Shown: positions 34,936 through 44,882, numbered from the stretch's first letter. The stretch is DNA of 64,000 nucleotides from Micromonospora sp. HK10 (GCF_000982955.1 NZ_KQ058649.1:1-64000); one strand, 5' to 3'. Notes: generated from the letters alone by a model not told the origin. Program-made: numbers and translations.

Positions 34936-35778
34936 ATGAAGATTCGACGGTTCAGCGCCGCCGCCTTCGCCGCGGCGCTGCTCATCCCCGGCGTCGCCGC
35001 CTGCAACGGCGACGGGACCGCCGGCGCGGGGGCCTCCGGCACCCCGAGCGCCTCGGGCAGCATCGCGCCGAGCGGCAGCGCGGGCACCGGCGACGCCAAG
35101 CAGGCGCTGCTCGACTCCACGAACGCGATCCGCGACGGGAACTTCCGGTTCACCATGTCCGGCGCCGGCTCCACGGCGGAGGGGCAGGTGCACGAGCCGA
35201 GCCAGAGCGCGGCGATGCGGATGACGATCGGCGACCCGTCGTCCGACCTGATGATGAAGCTGGACCTGATCCACTTCAAGCCGGACAGCTGGGTGAAGCT
35301 GGAACTCGGCGGGAAGGCCGCCAGCAGCGTTCCCGGCGTGCAGAAGCTCAATCTCGGCAAGTACCAGCACCTCGACCAGACCCGGATCAAGGGCAACCGG
35401 GCGCTCGGCTTCGACTTCGACAAGATCGACCCGGCCGGCAGCGCCGTGCTGACCCAGGGCATCACCGAGGTCCGGCAGGCCGGCGAGGGCGCGTACGAGG
35501 GCACCGTCGACGTGTCCAAGGCGGCCGAGGCCGGCTCGCTCGACCCGGCCGTGATCACCGCGCTCGGCACCCAGGCGCAGACCGTGCCGTTCACCGCCAA
35601 GGTGGACGGGCAGGGCCGGCTCAGTGAGCTGGTGCTGAAGCTCCCCGCCGCCGGGCAGAGCGCCGCGCAGGACGTCAAGATCACGTACTCGGACTACGGC
35701 AGCGCGGCCGCCGCGCAGAAGCCCCCGGCCGACCAGGTCGTCGAGGCGCCGGCCGAGTTCTACAACCTGTTCAACTGA
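34936..35778 (+). CDS. LprA/F/G (LppX) family lipoprotein
   Basis: 280-aa lipoprotein: signal peptide with lipobox LLIPGVAAC (Cys about 23), Gly/Ser/Thr linker, then a beta-rich LppX_LprAFG-type fold (SKAAEAGSLDPAVITALG..., VPFTAKVDGQGRLSELVLKLP). Family members carry hydrophobic lipids across the periplasm-like space. ATG at 34936 has GGAGAG at seven nt; an ATG two codons earlier is less well placed. A terminator follows. Confidence 0.88.
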   Translation: MKIRRFSAAAFAAALLIPGVAACNGDGTAGAGASGTPSASGSIAPSGSAGTGDAKQALLDSTNAIRDGNFRFTMSGAGSTAEGQVHEPSQSAAMRMTIGDPSSDLMMKLDLIHFKPDSWVKLELGGKAASSVPGVQKLNLGKYQHLDQTRIKGNRALGFDFDKIDPAGSAVLTQGITEVRQAGEGAYEGTVDVSKAAEAGSLDPAVITALGTQAQTVPFTAKVDGQGRLSELVLKLPAAGQSAAQDVKITYSDYGSAAAAQKPPADQVVEAPAEFYNLFN

Positions 35779-35788
35779 CCGAACGCAT

Positions 35789-35816
35789 CGGTGGGGCGGC
35801 CCCGGCCGCCCCACCG
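35789..35816. terminator. Terminator after lipoprotein gene
   Basis: 13-bp perfect stem (35789-35801 with 35804-35816) and a two-base gap, 10 nt after the stop codon. Confidence 0.8.
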
Positions 35817-35930
35817 GCGTGTCCGGGTCAATCCTCGGCGGCTCGGTCGCCGCGCCGGCGTGTCCGGTCGGTTCCCGGCGGTTTGGTCGCCAGGCCGGCG
35901 TGTCCGGTCGCCGGGCCGGCGGTCCGGTCA
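35814..35930 (+). repeat. Three ~40-bp direct repeats
   Basis: CCGGCGTGTCCGG recurs at 35814, 35855 and 35895, each followed by a related GTC...TCGGCGG...GGTCGCC stretch. The array separates the lipoprotein and xseB genes. Confidence 0.8.
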
Positions 35931-36149
35931 GTCCTCGGCGGGTTGCCGGGCGGCGTCGATGCGGGCGCGGGCACCGTCCAGCCAGCGCTGGCAGACGCCG
36001 GCGAGCCGCTCGCCCCGCTCCCAGAGGGCCAGCGACTCCTCCAGCGAGGTCCCGCCGGCCTCCAGCCGTTCGACCACCTGGGCCAGCTCGGCCCGCGCCT
36101 GCTCGTAGCTGAGCCGCTCGTCCGGCCCGGCGTCTCTCTGGTCGCTCAT
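35928..36149 (-). CDS. xseB: Exodeoxyribonuclease VII small subunit
   Basis: 73-aa helical protein that binds the large subunit's coiled coil. LSYEQARAELAQVVERLEAG...SLEESLALWERGERLAGVCQRWL is the family signature. ATG at 36149 chosen; another ATG three codons upstream is possible. It follows xseA by 105 bp on the same strand. Confidence 0.94.
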   Translation of the reverse strand: MSDQRDAGPDERLSYEQARAELAQVVERLEAGGTSLEESLALWERGERLAGVCQRWLDGARARIDAARQPAED

Positions 36150-36254
36150 CGGGCCCATCCCATCACACCCCCGGCGCGGACCGCGGGCACGGGTCGCCGG
36201 GGTCGGACGGCGCGTCGCCGGAACCAGCGGGTCGGGACCGCGTCCCCGGGCCGG

Positions 36255-37496
36255 TCAGCTCCCGCCGTCCACCGTCGCGGCCAACTCGCCCTCGGCGAGG
36301 CGGACCCGCAGCGGGTCGCCCTTGGCCACCTCGGACGCCGCGCGGACCACGTGCCCGTCGGCGCGCTGGACGATCGCGTACCCCCGGTCGAGGGTCGCGG
36401 CGGGGGAGAGGGCGCGCAGCCGGGCCAGGGTGTGCCGCAGGTCGTCGCCGGCGGCGGCGAGCCGGTGGTCCAGGCACCGGCCGGCGCGGTCGCGCAGCGC
36501 GACCACCTCGGCGGCCCGCTGCTCGACCATCACCTGCGGGCGGGCCAGCACCGGACGGGAGCGCAGCAGGTCCAGCCGGTGCGACTCCCGGTCGACCAGG
36601 TTGCGGACCGCCCGCTCCAGCCGGGACCGGGCCTGGCCGATGAGGCGTACCTCCTCGGTGAGGTCGGGTACGACGCGCTTCGCCGCGTCGGTCGGCGTGG
36701 ACGCGCGGACGTCGGCCACGTAGTCGAGCAGCGGCGTGTCCGTCTCGTGGCCGATCGCGCTGACCACCGGGGTACGACAGGCGAAGACCGCCCGGCAGAG
36801 CGCCTCGTCGGAGAAGGGCAGCAGGTCCTCGATGCCGCCGCCGCCCCGGGCGATGACGATCACGTCGACGGTGGGGTCGGCGTCGAGCACCTTGAGCGCC
36901 CCCACGATGTCGGGCACCGCGCTCGGGCCCTGCACCGCCACGTTGACCGTGCGGAACTCCACGGCGGGCCAACGCCGGCGCGCGTTGGTGAGCACGTCCC
37001 GCTCGGCGGCCGAGGCCCGCCCGGTGATCAGCCCGATCCGCTGCGGCAGGAACGGCGGGCGGCGCTTGCGGGACCGGTCGAAGAGTCCTTCCGCGGCGAG
37101 CAGCTTCTTGAGCTTCTCCAGCCGGGCCAGCAGCTCACCCAGCCCGACCTGGCGGATCTCGTCGGCGCGCAGGCTCAGCGTGCCACGGGCGGCGTAGAAC
37201 TCGGGCTTGGCGTGCAGCACCACCCGGGCGCCCTCCCGCAGCTCGGGCGCGCCGGCGTCGAGGACGTCCCGGTTGGTGGTGACGGTCAGGCTCAGGTCGG
37301 CGGACGGGTCGCGCAGGGTGAGGAAGACGGTGCTGGCGCCCGGCCGGCGGCTGATCTGCGCGACCTGCCCGTCCACCCAGACCCACCCAAGCCGGGCGAT
37401 CCACGCGCCGACCTTCTGGCTGACCACCCGGACCGGCCACGGCTCCTCGGACGTGCTCCGTCCGGCCTCGCTACCGCCCTGCCCCACCGCGCCCAT
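36255..37496 (-). CDS. xseA: Exodeoxyribonuclease VII large subunit
   Basis: 413-aa catalytic chain degrading single-stranded DNA to oligonucleotides. N-terminal OB fold ([31 protein letters not shown]), catalytic domain with [30 protein letters not shown] and [28 protein letters not shown], then a coiled coil. Start ATG at 37496. Order xseA-xseB and divergence from ispH match mycobacteria. Confidence 0.97.
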   Translation of the reverse strand: MGAVGQGGSEAGRSTSEEPWPVRVVSQKVGAWIARLGWVWVDGQVAQISRRPGASTVFLTLRDPSADLSLTVTTNRDVLDAGAPELREGARVVLHAKPEFYAARGTLSLRADEIRQVGLGELLARLEKLKKLLAAEGLFDRSRKRRPPFLPQRIGLITGRASAAERDVLTNARRRWPAVEFRTVNVAVQGPSAVPDIVGALKVLDADPTVDVIVIARGGGGIEDLLPFSDEALCRAVFACRTPVVSAIGHETDTPLLDYVADVRASTPTDAAKRVVPDLTEEVRLIGQARSRLERAVRNLVDRESHRLDLLRSRPVLARPQVMVEQRAAEVVALRDRAGRCLDHRLAAAGDDLRHTLARLRALSPAATLDRGYAIVQRADGHVVRAASEVAKGDPLRVRLAEGELAATVDGGS

Positions 37497-37669
37497 CCGC
37501 CCACCCTAGTTCCCGCCGCACCGCCCACCCCGACACCACCTCCGCCCCACCCGTGTCGCCGCGAACGGGACGGCGGTGCGTTCCGGGACCGCGGCGCACC
37601 TGGTGATCAACCGGGTGGGGCGGGGACCGTCGACGCTCCGCGGCCGCTGCCGGCCGAAGAGCGGCCACG

Positions 37670-37675
37670 TACGAT
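37670..37675 (+). promoter_or_regulatory. -10 box, leaderless ispH transcript
   Basis: TACGAT six nt before the GTG at 37682. Confidence 0.5.
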
Positions 37676-37681
37676 GGTCGG

Positions 37682-38665
37682 GTGACTGAGGCTGCGACCA
37701 CTCCCCGGACCGGCAAGCGCGTGCTCCTGGCCAAGCCCCGCGGCTACTGCGCGGGGGTGGACCGGGCGGTGCAGACCGTCGAGGAGGCGTTGAAGCTCTA
37801 CGGCGCCCCGATCTACGTGCGCAAGCAGATCGTGCACAACAAGCACGTGGTGCAGACCCTCGAGGCCCAGGGCGCGATCTTCGTGGAGGAGAACGAGGAG
37901 GTGCCGGAGGGCGCCACCGTCATCTTCTCCGCGCACGGCGTCGCCCCCGAGGTCTACGAGCAGGCCCGGGAGCGCTCGCTCAAGGCGATCGACGCGACCT
38001 GCCCGCTGGTCACCAAGGTCCACCAGGAGGCCCGCCGGTTCGCCGCCGAGGACTACGACATCCTGCTGATCGGCCACGAGGGGCACGAGGAGGTCATCGG
38101 CACCGCCGGTGAGGCGCCCGCGCACATCCAGCTCGTGGACGGGCCGGACGGCGTCGACGCGATCACCGTGCGTGACCCGGCGAAGGTCGTCTGGCTCTCC
38201 CAGACCACCCTCTCGGTCGACGAGACGCTGGAGACGGTGGCCCGGCTCAAGCAGCGGCTGCCGCTGCTCCAGTCCCCGCCCAGCGACGACATCTGCTACG
38301 CCACCTCCAACCGGCAGCACGTGGTCAAGGAGATCGCGCCGGACTGCGACGTGGTGATCGTCGTCGGCTCGCGTAACTCCTCCAACTCGGTCCGCCTGGT
38401 CGAGGTGGCCCTCGACGCCGGCGCCCGCGCCGGGCACCTGGTCGACTTCGCCCACGAGATCGACGACGCCTGGCTGGCCGACGCCCGCACCGTCGGGGTG
38501 ACCTCGGGCGCCAGCGTGCCGGACGAGCTGGTCCAGCAGGTCCTCGCGCACCTGGCCGAGCGGGGCTTCACCGACGTCGACGAGATCACCACCGCCAACG
38601 AGCGGCTGACCTTCTCGCTGCCGCAGGAACTCAAGCGGGACATGAAGGCCGCCGCGCGCGGCTGA
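37682..38665 (+). CDS. ispH: 4-hydroxy-3-methylbut-2-enyl diphosphate reductase
   Basis: 327-aa iron-sulfur enzyme, last step of the MEP pathway giving IPP and DMAPP. Three conserved Cys: [10 protein letters not shown] (N-terminal), [14 protein letters not shown] and the third near [26 protein letters not shown] and [14 protein letters not shown] are also diagnostic. Product feeds the cis-prenyltransferase and menaquinone/carotenoid routes. Confidence 0.97.
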   Translation: MTEAATTPRTGKRVLLAKPRGYCAGVDRAVQTVEEALKLYGAPIYVRKQIVHNKHVVQTLEAQGAIFVEENEEVPEGATVIFSAHGVAPEVYEQARERSLKAIDATCPLVTKVHQEARRFAAEDYDILLIGHEGHEEVIGTAGEAPAHIQLVDGPDGVDAITVRDPAKVVWLSQTTLSVDETLETVARLKQRLPLLQSPPSDDICYATSNRQHVVKEIAPDCDVVIVVGSRNSSNSVRLVEVALDAGARAGHLVDFAHEIDDAWLADARTVGVTSGASVPDELVQQVLAHLAERGFTDVDEITTANERLTFSLPQELKRDMKAAARG

Positions 38666-38705
38666 CGGCCGGAACGGAACCGTCGGCCGGCACGTCGAAC
38701 TCGGC

Positions 38706-39131
38706 ATGAAGACTCCTCGGACGGTGCTGGTCGCCCTGCTCGCCGGCGTGGCGCTGAGCGCCTGTGCGGGTCCGGGCACCGAGCCCGCCACCCCCGCGAC
38801 GACGGGAGCCACCCCGGTGACCAGCCAGCCCAGCCCGGACCCGAGCGCTGTCCCGAGCGACCCGACCCCGACCGGCAACGGCGGCCCGACGCCGACCGGC
38901 AAGGGCGGTCCCTCGGTGCCGCCTCCCGCCCGGGACACCCTGACCGGCGTGGTGGAGGCCGGGGTGGAGCCGAACTGCGTGCTGATCGGCGGCAACCTGC
39001 TCGTCGGTGGCCCGCGCGACGTGCTCCAGCCGGGCACCCGGGTCGTCGTGACCGGTCACCCGCAGCCCGGCCTGATGACCACCTGCCAACAGGGCACCCC
39101 GTTCGTCGTCGAGTCCGCCCGCCGGGCCTGA
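38706..39131 (+). CDS. Small lipoprotein of unknown function
   Basis: 141-aa lipoprotein: signal peptide with lipobox VALSAC (Cys about 20), a Pro/Thr/Gly linker (about 25-75), then a compact domain of about 65 residues (LTGVVEAGVEPNCVLIGGNLLVGG) with two Cys that may form a disulfide. Resembles small OB-like secreted domains, but no family is assigned. A bidirectional terminator follows. Confidence 0.75.
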   Translation: MKTPRTVLVALLAGVALSACAGPGTEPATPATTGATPVTSQPSPDPSAVPSDPTPTGNGGPTPTGKGGPSVPPPARDTLTGVVEAGVEPNCVLIGGNLLVGGPRDVLQPGTRVVVTGHPQPGLMTTCQQGTPFVVESARRA

Positions 39132-39185
39132 GCACGGCCCGGGCTGGGTCACGCCCCCGCCGGCGCGGTCCCGCCCCGACCGGCG

Positions 39186-39217
39186 GAGCCCCGCCCCCAC
39201 GGGTGGGGACGGGGCTC
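39186..39217. terminator. Bidirectional terminator
   Basis: 15-bp stem with one mismatch and a two-base loop between convergent genes, 21 nt before the end of the subtilase gene. Confidence 0.8.
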
Positions 39218-39237
39218 CTGACGGGTCGGGCGGGCGG

Positions 39238-42200
39238 TCAGTTCACCGCGCCGACGGCCACCGAGCCGCGCCCGACGACCGCGCCCTCGACGGTGGTGAC
39301 GGCCAGGTCACCGTAGAGTTCCCGGCCCGCCGCCGGGGCGGCCAGGGCGGTCACCGTGCCGGTCAGCGTGGCGGTGGCGCCGTTGGCCAGGAACACCGGG
39401 GCGCCGGGGGCGGCGAGGGCACCCAGCGCCGGCGACGAGAACGAGTCCCGGTAGTCGTACTCGGTGCCGCCGGCGGCCACCGCGTAGCCCTGCACGACCA
39501 CCCGGTAGCTGCCGGCGACCGGATTGGCCAGGGTCACCGCCTCCTCCGAGTCGCCGTCGGCGGAACGGCCCACCTGGGTCGCGCCGCGGAAGACGTACAG
39601 GTCCAGGTCGGCACCGAGGTCGGAGGTGTTGCCAATCCGGGCGGTGAAGGAGGTCGTACCGGCCGGGACGTCCACCGTGTACTCCTGGCTGGTGCCCACG
39701 GTGATGCTCGGCCGCCCGCTGCGCACGCTGGCCAGCGGCCCGCCGACGCCACTGACCCGGACCGGGCCGAAGGTGTTGGTCAGGTCCCAGCTCACCTCGG
39801 TCGGGGTGCCGGCGGTCACCGACGGCAGCTCGACGACGGCCGGTTCGACCGCGACGCCCTGCACCCGCGCCTGGAGCTGGTACGGGTTGTCCAGGCTCGG
39901 GGAGGTACGCCGGGCCTCCACCTCGATCTCCCACACCCCGGCGATCGGGTTCGGGTAGTCCCGCTCCTGCGGCTTGCAGGCGGCCGCGTCGGAGAAGTTG
40001 GTGTAGCAGGCGGTGCTCGCGGTGCTGTCGACCGGCACGCCGTACGGGTTGATGGCGATGAACCGGGTCTGCGAGCCGGTGGCGATGCCGGAGAGGTTGA
40101 CCTGGAGCGCGCCCGCGCCCTCCGGGACCGTCACGAAGTACGAGGTGAAGCTGTTGCGATCGACCGAACCCTCGGCGGTGAAGGCGTAGCCGGGCGCGGT
40201 GACCTGGGTCGGCACCACCACGACGGTGGAGACCTCAAAGTCGATCACCGACGTGGCCGGGTCGTCCACCGTCATGATCGCGCCGTGCGCGCCGGTGCTC
40301 AGCGGCTTGGCCTTGACCGCGACGGTGACCGTCCGGTTCAGCGGCAGCGCCACGGACTTCGGCGCCGAGAAGGTGCCGTCGTTGCCCCGGAACGCGATCT
40401 CGTGCCGGATGGTCCGGTCCGGGCCGCTGGTCCGGGTCAGCTTGACCTCGTAGGAGCGGTTCTCCTTGACCTGCTGGCCGCCCCGGCCGACGGCGCAGCG
40501 GTTGTAGACGCCGGTGCCCACGTTCGGGTTCTTCTCGAACTCGCCGCTGTCCGGGTTGTACGTCGCCAGGTTGGCCGACAGCTCGGTGCAGACCGGCGCG
40601 GCCGACGTGTAGCCGCGGGTCTGCACGCCCTTGGCGAGCAGGCCCCAGGCGCCCGGCACGTTGAGCATGCCGTAGCCCTGGCCGTACGTCGGCACATCCT
40701 TGATCGCCTTGGCCGAGCTGTAGAGGGCCCGGCGCAGCCCGGCCGGGGTGACCGCCTGGCCGGTGGCGCGGGCCGCCGAGAGCAGCAGCGCCGCGCCGCC
40801 GGTGACCTGCGGTGCGGCCATCGAGGTGCCGTTGAGCAGCTGGTATCCCGGGGGCAGCGGGTAGCCGGCCTCGGGGACCGGGTTGCCCGGCTGCCAGGTC
40901 GGCGCGGTGGAGATCGCCGAGCCCGGTGCGGTGATGTTCGGCTTGAAACCGCCGTCCTCCCGCGGGCCGCGCGAGGAGAAGTTGAACAGGGCGTTCTCGG
41001 TGCGTACCACCGAGCCGTAGTTGGCCAGCCAGGTGTCCCTGCTGACGTTCGCGGCCACGCTGACCACGTTGCTGGCCACCGACGGGTCGCCGACGGTGTT
41101 CAGCCCGGGGCCGGAGTTGCCGGCGGAGAGGATCAGCTGCACGCCGTACGTGGTGATCAGGGTGTTGTAGAGCTCGGCGTGGGCGTTGGCGCCGTCGTTC
41201 AGCGCGGGCAGGCCACCGATCGACAGGTTGACCACGTCGACCTTGCGGTTGACCACCAGGTCGACCATGCCGGTGGTGAGCGCCGCCGCGGTGCAGCCGC
41301 CGCCCCACGAGCAGGCCCGGGCGGAGACCAGCTTGGCGCCCGGGGCGGCGCCGTCGAAGGCGCTGTTGCCCAGCATGTCGTTGGCGGCGGTGATGCCGGC
41401 GACGTGGGTGCCGTGGGTGGCCTCGATGATGCCGATGTTCACGTAGTCGACGAGGCCGGGGCCGCCGGCCGGCGCGGTGTCGACGTCCTCGCGGTACTCC
41501 ACGACGAACGGCATCTGGTCCCGGACCGGGGTGGCCGGGTTGTCCGTGCCGAAGTGGCCGACCTGGAACTTCTCCTTGTACGGCCGCATCACCTCGTCGT
41601 CGGTGAAGTCACGGTTCTGGTTGACGTCCACCCGGATGTCGTGGCTCACCGGGTCGTAGAGCACGCCCCAGGCGTCGGTGGTGTCGCCGTCGCGGTTCAC
41701 GTCACCGGCCGGGTCGCTGCCGGCGGTGATGGACTCGCGGAACGTGTTGAACTTGAAGGTGCCCGCCGGCGCGGTCCAGGTGGTCGCGGCCGAACCGGCG
41801 CCGATGACGAACGACGGGCCGGTGACCTCGGTGGTCATCGGCCGCCAGGTGGAGTCCTCGAGCGGGTCGGTCGCGGTGACCCAGTCGACGATTTTGCGCT
41901 CGCCGGTGGTGGTCTGTTGCAGGGCCGGCTGGTCCAGGTCGATCCCGGAGTCCATGATGCCGATGGTCACGCCGCGCCCGTCCCAGGTCGGGTGCGCGGC
42001 CTTGAAGGCCTCCGCGCCGGTCTCGGCGGTCGGCATGTACGGGTTGATCGCACCGGTGCCCGCGCCCGGGCCGGCCAGGGTCTCCCCCTGCCGGGCGGCC
42101 TTCGCGCCGGACGGGGCGGTCTCGGGGGCCGGGTCGGGGCGCTTGATGGTCTCGTCGAGGTCGACGGCGGAGACGCCGGGCAGCGTGGCGGCCTTCAGCA

Positions 42201-42546
42201 CCTTGCCGGTGGGCACCTTGGCCAGCAGGTAACCGACCTGGTCGTAGCGCTGGCTGACGGTGGCGCCGAGGCCCTCGAGGCCGGCGGCGACCGTACCCGT
42301 GGAGCCCCGCCGGGCGGCGATGATCAGGGTGACGGTCGGGGCGTGCTTGGCCTCCGCCTCGTCGAGGAGCTTGGCGTCGTGCGCGCCCAGCGCCTCGACC
42401 GCGGTCGGCGGCGAGACGTCAGGGGTGGCGGTCGGGGCGGTGCTCGCGGTCGCCGCGCCGCCGCCGACGGTCACGGCGCCGACGGCCAGGACCGAGGCGA
42501 AGAGAGCCGCGGAGGCGCGCCGGCTCCGGTTGCGGGGATGGCTCAC
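39238..42546 (-). CDS. Large secreted subtilisin-like protease
   Basis: 1102-aa S8 protease. Signal peptide about 1-33; prodomain with TVTLIIAARRGSTGTV; catalytic Asp near 197 (GIMDSGIDL), His near 380 (HGTHVAGI), Ser near 573 (NGTSMAAPQ). The Asp-His distance is about 180 residues, far above the usual 30-60, so a domain is inserted there (VNRDGDTTDAWGVLYDPV, possibly Ca-binding). A C-terminal region has two beta-rich PPC-like domains (FTSYFVTVPEGAG; TSFTARIGNTSDLGADLDLYV). GTG at 42546 follows GGAGGA. Likely an extracellular nutrient or processing protease. Confidence 0.92.
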   Translation of the reverse strand: MSHPRNRSRRASAALFASVLAVGAVTVGGGAATASTAPTATPDVSPPTAVEALGAHDAKLLDEAEAKHAPTVTLIIAARRGSTGTVAAGLEGLGATVSQRYDQVGYLLAKVPTGKVLKAATLPGVSAVDLDETIKRPDPAPETAPSGAKAARQGETLAGPGAGTGAINPYMPTAETGAEAFKAAHPTWDGRGVTIGIMDSGIDLDQPALQQTTTGERKIVDWVTATDPLEDSTWRPMTTEVTGPSFVIGAGSAATTWTAPAGTFKFNTFRESITAGSDPAGDVNRDGDTTDAWGVLYDPVSHDIRVDVNQNRDFTDDEVMRPYKEKFQVGHFGTDNPATPVRDQMPFVVEYREDVDTAPAGGPGLVDYVNIGIIEATHGTHVAGITAANDMLGNSAFDGAAPGAKLVSARACSWGGGCTAAALTTGMVDLVVNRKVDVVNLSIGGLPALNDGANAHAELYNTLITTYGVQLILSAGNSGPGLNTVGDPSVASNVVSVAANVSRDTWLANYGSVVRTENALFNFSSRGPREDGGFKPNITAPGSAISTAPTWQPGNPVPEAGYPLPPGYQLLNGTSMAAPQVTGGAALLLSAARATGQAVTPAGLRRALYSSAKAIKDVPTYGQGYGMLNVPGAWGLLAKGVQTRGYTSAAPVCTELSANLATYNPDSGEFEKNPNVGTGVYNRCAVGRGGQQVKENRSYEVKLTRTSGPDRTIRHEIAFRGNDGTFSAPKSVALPLNRTVTVAVKAKPLSTGAHGAIMTVDDPATSVIDFEVSTVVVVPTQVTAPGYAFTAEGSVDRNSFTSYFVTVPEGAGALQVNLSGIATGSQTRFIAINPYGVPVDSTASTACYTNFSDAAACKPQERDYPNPIAGVWEIEVEARRTSPSLDNPYQLQARVQGVAVEPAVVELPSVTAGTPTEVSWDLTNTFGPVRVSGVGGPLASVRSGRPSITVGTSQEYTVDVPAGTTSFTARIGNTSDLGADLDLYVFRGATQVGRSADGDSEEAVTLANPVAGSYRVVVQGYAVAAGGTEYDYRDSFSSPALGALAAPGAPVFLANGATATLTGTVTALAAPAAGRELYGDLAVTTVEGAVVGRGSVAVGAVN

Positions 42547-42629
42547 GTTCTCTTCCTCCAGAGAACAGGGCCCTGCCGGGAACAGGGCACGTATGTCCGC
42601 GATCCTCTGGGGCACCCCGCCCGATGTCA

Positions 42630-43874
42630 CTAGTCCAGGATGGATTTGTGACCGGTCCGTAACGCAGATCGACCATCGTCGTCACAGTCGGCACGTGGAT
42701 CGTCGAGGGTCGCTGGCCGTTCGGACGATGTGGACGGGGCGTCGAGCAGCTCCGGCGCCTGTGGCTGCCGAGGAGTCAGCTCGACCTGCGCCGGGGCGGC
42801 CAGCTCCTGGTCGGAGACGCCCAGCTCGGCGAGCTTGCGGGCGCTCACCAGCACCCGCGCCTCCAGCGAGCCGACCGCCCGGTTGTACGCCGTGACCGCG
42901 CCGCCGAGCGAGGCACCGAGCTTGCCGACGTGCTCGCCCAGGGTGGACAGCCGCCCGTACAGCTCGCGGGCCAGCGAGTGCACGGTGGCCGCGTTGCGGG
43001 CCAGCGCCTCCTGCCGCCACGAGTACGCCACCGTGCGCAGCATCGCCACCAGGGTGGCCGGCGTGGCCAGCACCACGTTGCGGGCGAAGGCGTGCTCCAG
43101 CAGCGTCGGGTCGCGCTGGAGGGCCACGTCGAGAAACGGGTCGGCCGGCACGAAGAGCACCACGAACTCCGGGGTCTGATCGAAGGCCGCCCAGTAGGAC
43201 TTGGCGGCCAGCCCGTCCACGTGCGCGCGCAGGTGCCGGGCGTGCGCGTCGAGCTGGGCGTCCCGTCCCCGCTCGTCGCGCGCCTCCATGGCGGTCAGGT
43301 ACGCGTCGAACGGCGCCTTGGCGTCCACCACCACGGTGCGGCCGCCGTGCAGCCGGACCACCAGGTCGGGGCGGACCCCCTGGTGGTCCGTGGCGGCGGT
43401 GACCTGCTCGTTGAAGTCGCAGTGCTCCAGCATGCCGGCGGCCTCCACGATCCGCCGGAGCTGGTGCTCGCCCCACCGGCCGCGCACCTGCGGGGCCCGC
43501 AGCGCCGCGACGAGCTGCTTGGTCTCGGTGCGCAGCTCCCCGGAGACGCTGCTCATGGCGCGAACCTGCTCGCGCAGCTCGGCGTACGCGTCGACGCGGT
43601 CCCGCTCCAGCTCGGTGACCCGCTGCTCGTAGCGGCGGAGAGTGTCGTGCAGGGGCGCCACCGCCCGCGCCACCGCCTCCTGGGACTGGGCGGTCGCCTC
43701 GTAGCTGAGCGCCCGCATGGACTGCTCCAGCCGCCCCTCGCCCTCGCGGTTGGCGGCGAGGGTCGCCTCCAGCCGGGCGATCTCGGTCGCCGACCGGGCG
43801 CGGGCGGCCAGCCAGCCGACGGCGCCGCCCGCGCCGAGGCAGAGCACCACCACGGCCACCGTCGAGAAGCTCAT
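42630..43874 (-). CDS. rmuC: DNA recombination protein RmuC
   Basis: 414-aa protein with an N-terminal membrane helix (about 4-22), a coiled coil (about 30-110) and the RmuC nuclease-like domain: QVRGRWGEHQLRRIVEAAGM, RPDLVVRLHGGRTVVVDAKAPFDAYL, and EFVVLFVPADPFLDVAL. The family limits sequence inversions in E. coli. ATG at 43874 chosen because it begins the membrane helix; upstream in-frame sequence lies over the divergent gene. Confidence 0.95.
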   Translation of the reverse strand: MSFSTVAVVVLCLGAGGAVGWLAARARSATEIARLEATLAANREGEGRLEQSMRALSYEATAQSQEAVARAVAPLHDTLRRYEQRVTELERDRVDAYAELREQVRAMSSVSGELRTETKQLVAALRAPQVRGRWGEHQLRRIVEAAGMLEHCDFNEQVTAATDHQGVRPDLVVRLHGGRTVVVDAKAPFDAYLTAMEARDERGRDAQLDAHARHLRAHVDGLAAKSYWAAFDQTPEFVVLFVPADPFLDVALQRDPTLLEHAFARNVVLATPATLVAMLRTVAYSWRQEALARNAATVHSLARELYGRLSTLGEHVGKLGASLGGAVTAYNRAVGSLEARVLVSARKLAELGVSDQELAAPAQVELTPRQPQAPELLDAPSTSSERPATLDDPRADCDDDGRSALRTGHKSILD

Positions 43875-43916
43875 GGCGAGAAGCTTGCCAAACGGATACG
43901 ACGTGCGCCTGCTGGG

Positions 43917-43922
43917 TACGGT
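43917..43922 (+). promoter_or_regulatory. -10 box, leaderless transcript
   Basis: TACGGT six nt before the ATG at 43929. Confidence 0.45.
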
Positions 43923-43928
43923 CGAGTC

Positions 43929-44753
43929 ATGGAACTCGCCCTGTGGCTGGTCCTCATCCTGATGCTCGGAGGTGCGCTGGTGTTCTGGCGGTGGGGAAGC
44001 AGGTCCCGGCGGGCCACCGAGCTGGCCGACGCCCGCGCCGAGGCGCAGCGGTGGTACGAGCGGCTGGGCGGCCAGCTGATGAACCTGCACGGCGACGCCC
44101 CGGCCGTACGCCAGGCGCTGGCCGACGCCGGTGAGCGGTACAACGCCGCCGGTTCCCAGCTCGAGCAGGCCCGCACGCCGCACCAGTTCGCGCTGGCCCG
44201 GGAGACCGCGCTGGAAGGGCTGGCGTACATCCGGGCCGCGCGGACGGCGATGGGCATCGACCCAGGGCCGGAGCTGCCTCCGCTCGCGGCCGCCCGGGGC
44301 GCCGGCATGCTCACCAAGGAGCGCGAGGTCAACGTGCAGGGGCAGACCTACCGGGCCGGCCCTCAGCCGGGCAACCAGACGCCCTACTACTACCCCGGCG
44401 GCAACTGGCAGGGTCGGCGGGTGCCGGCCGGCTGGTACTCGACGCCCTGGTGGAAGACGGCGCTCGGCACCGGCGCCGGGGTGCTCGGTGGCCTGCTGAT
44501 CGCCGACGCGCTCTTCTCGCCCGCCTTCGCCGACCCGGGCTACGGCTACGAGTCCGGCTACCAGGAGGGTTTCCAGGACGGCTACGGCGACGGCCAGGAC
44601 TACGGCGACCAGGGCGGCAACGACGTCGGCGGCGACCAGTTCGCCGGCGACCAGGGCGACTACGGCGGCGGCGACTTCGGCGGCGGCGGGGACTTCGGCG
44701 GTGGCGACTTCGGCGGCTTCGGTGGCGGCGACTTCGGCGGCGGTGACTGGTGA
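43929..44753 (+). CDS. Membrane protein with Gly/Asp/Tyr-rich tail
   Basis: 274-aa protein. N-terminal membrane helix (about 3-21), a helical cytosolic region (ATELADARAEAQRWYERLGGQLMNL), a second hydrophobic segment (about 174-198: WWKTALGTGAGVLGGLLIADALF), then a tail of GYG/DYG/GGGDFGG repeats (about 200-274). Low-complexity tails of this type often mediate assembly. No family recognised. Divergent from rmuC. Confidence 0.75.
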   Translation: MELALWLVLILMLGGALVFWRWGSRSRRATELADARAEAQRWYERLGGQLMNLHGDAPAVRQALADAGERYNAAGSQLEQARTPHQFALARETALEGLAYIRAARTAMGIDPGPELPPLAAARGAGMLTKEREVNVQGQTYRAGPQPGNQTPYYYPGGNWQGRRVPAGWYSTPWWKTALGTGAGVLGGLLIADALFSPAFADPGYGYESGYQEGFQDGYGDGQDYGDQGGNDVGGDQFAGDQGDYGGGDFGGGGDFGGGDFGGFGGGDFGGGDW

Positions 44754-44762
44754 GCCGAGTGG

Positions 44763-44784
44763 CGTGAGCGGCGGGCCGCTCGCG
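44763..44784. terminator. Terminator hairpin
   Basis: GAGCGG/CCGCTC core stem, extended to nine pairs with one wobble, with a CGGG loop, 10 nt after the stop of the Gly-rich protein gene. Confidence 0.6.
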
Positions 44785-44810
44785 TGACCCCGCTCGCGCC
44801 GGTGGTGGGT

Positions 44811-44882
44811 GCGGCGGAGGCCGGGGCGCGGTGCCCCTGGCCGGCCAGTTAGAGGGCGCGGCGGAGGCCGGGCGTGGTGCCG
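44811..44882 (+). repeat. Direct repeat pair
   Basis: GCGGCGGAGGCCGGGG-type units at 44811-44835 and 44859-44882, differing by a deletion and one base change, about 48 bp apart. Confidence 0.7.

Noticed and set aside
43874-44183. N-terminal extension of rmuC into the divergent gene
   Set aside because: The extension would precede the membrane helix with low-complexity sequence and overlap the divergent gene's promoter and start.
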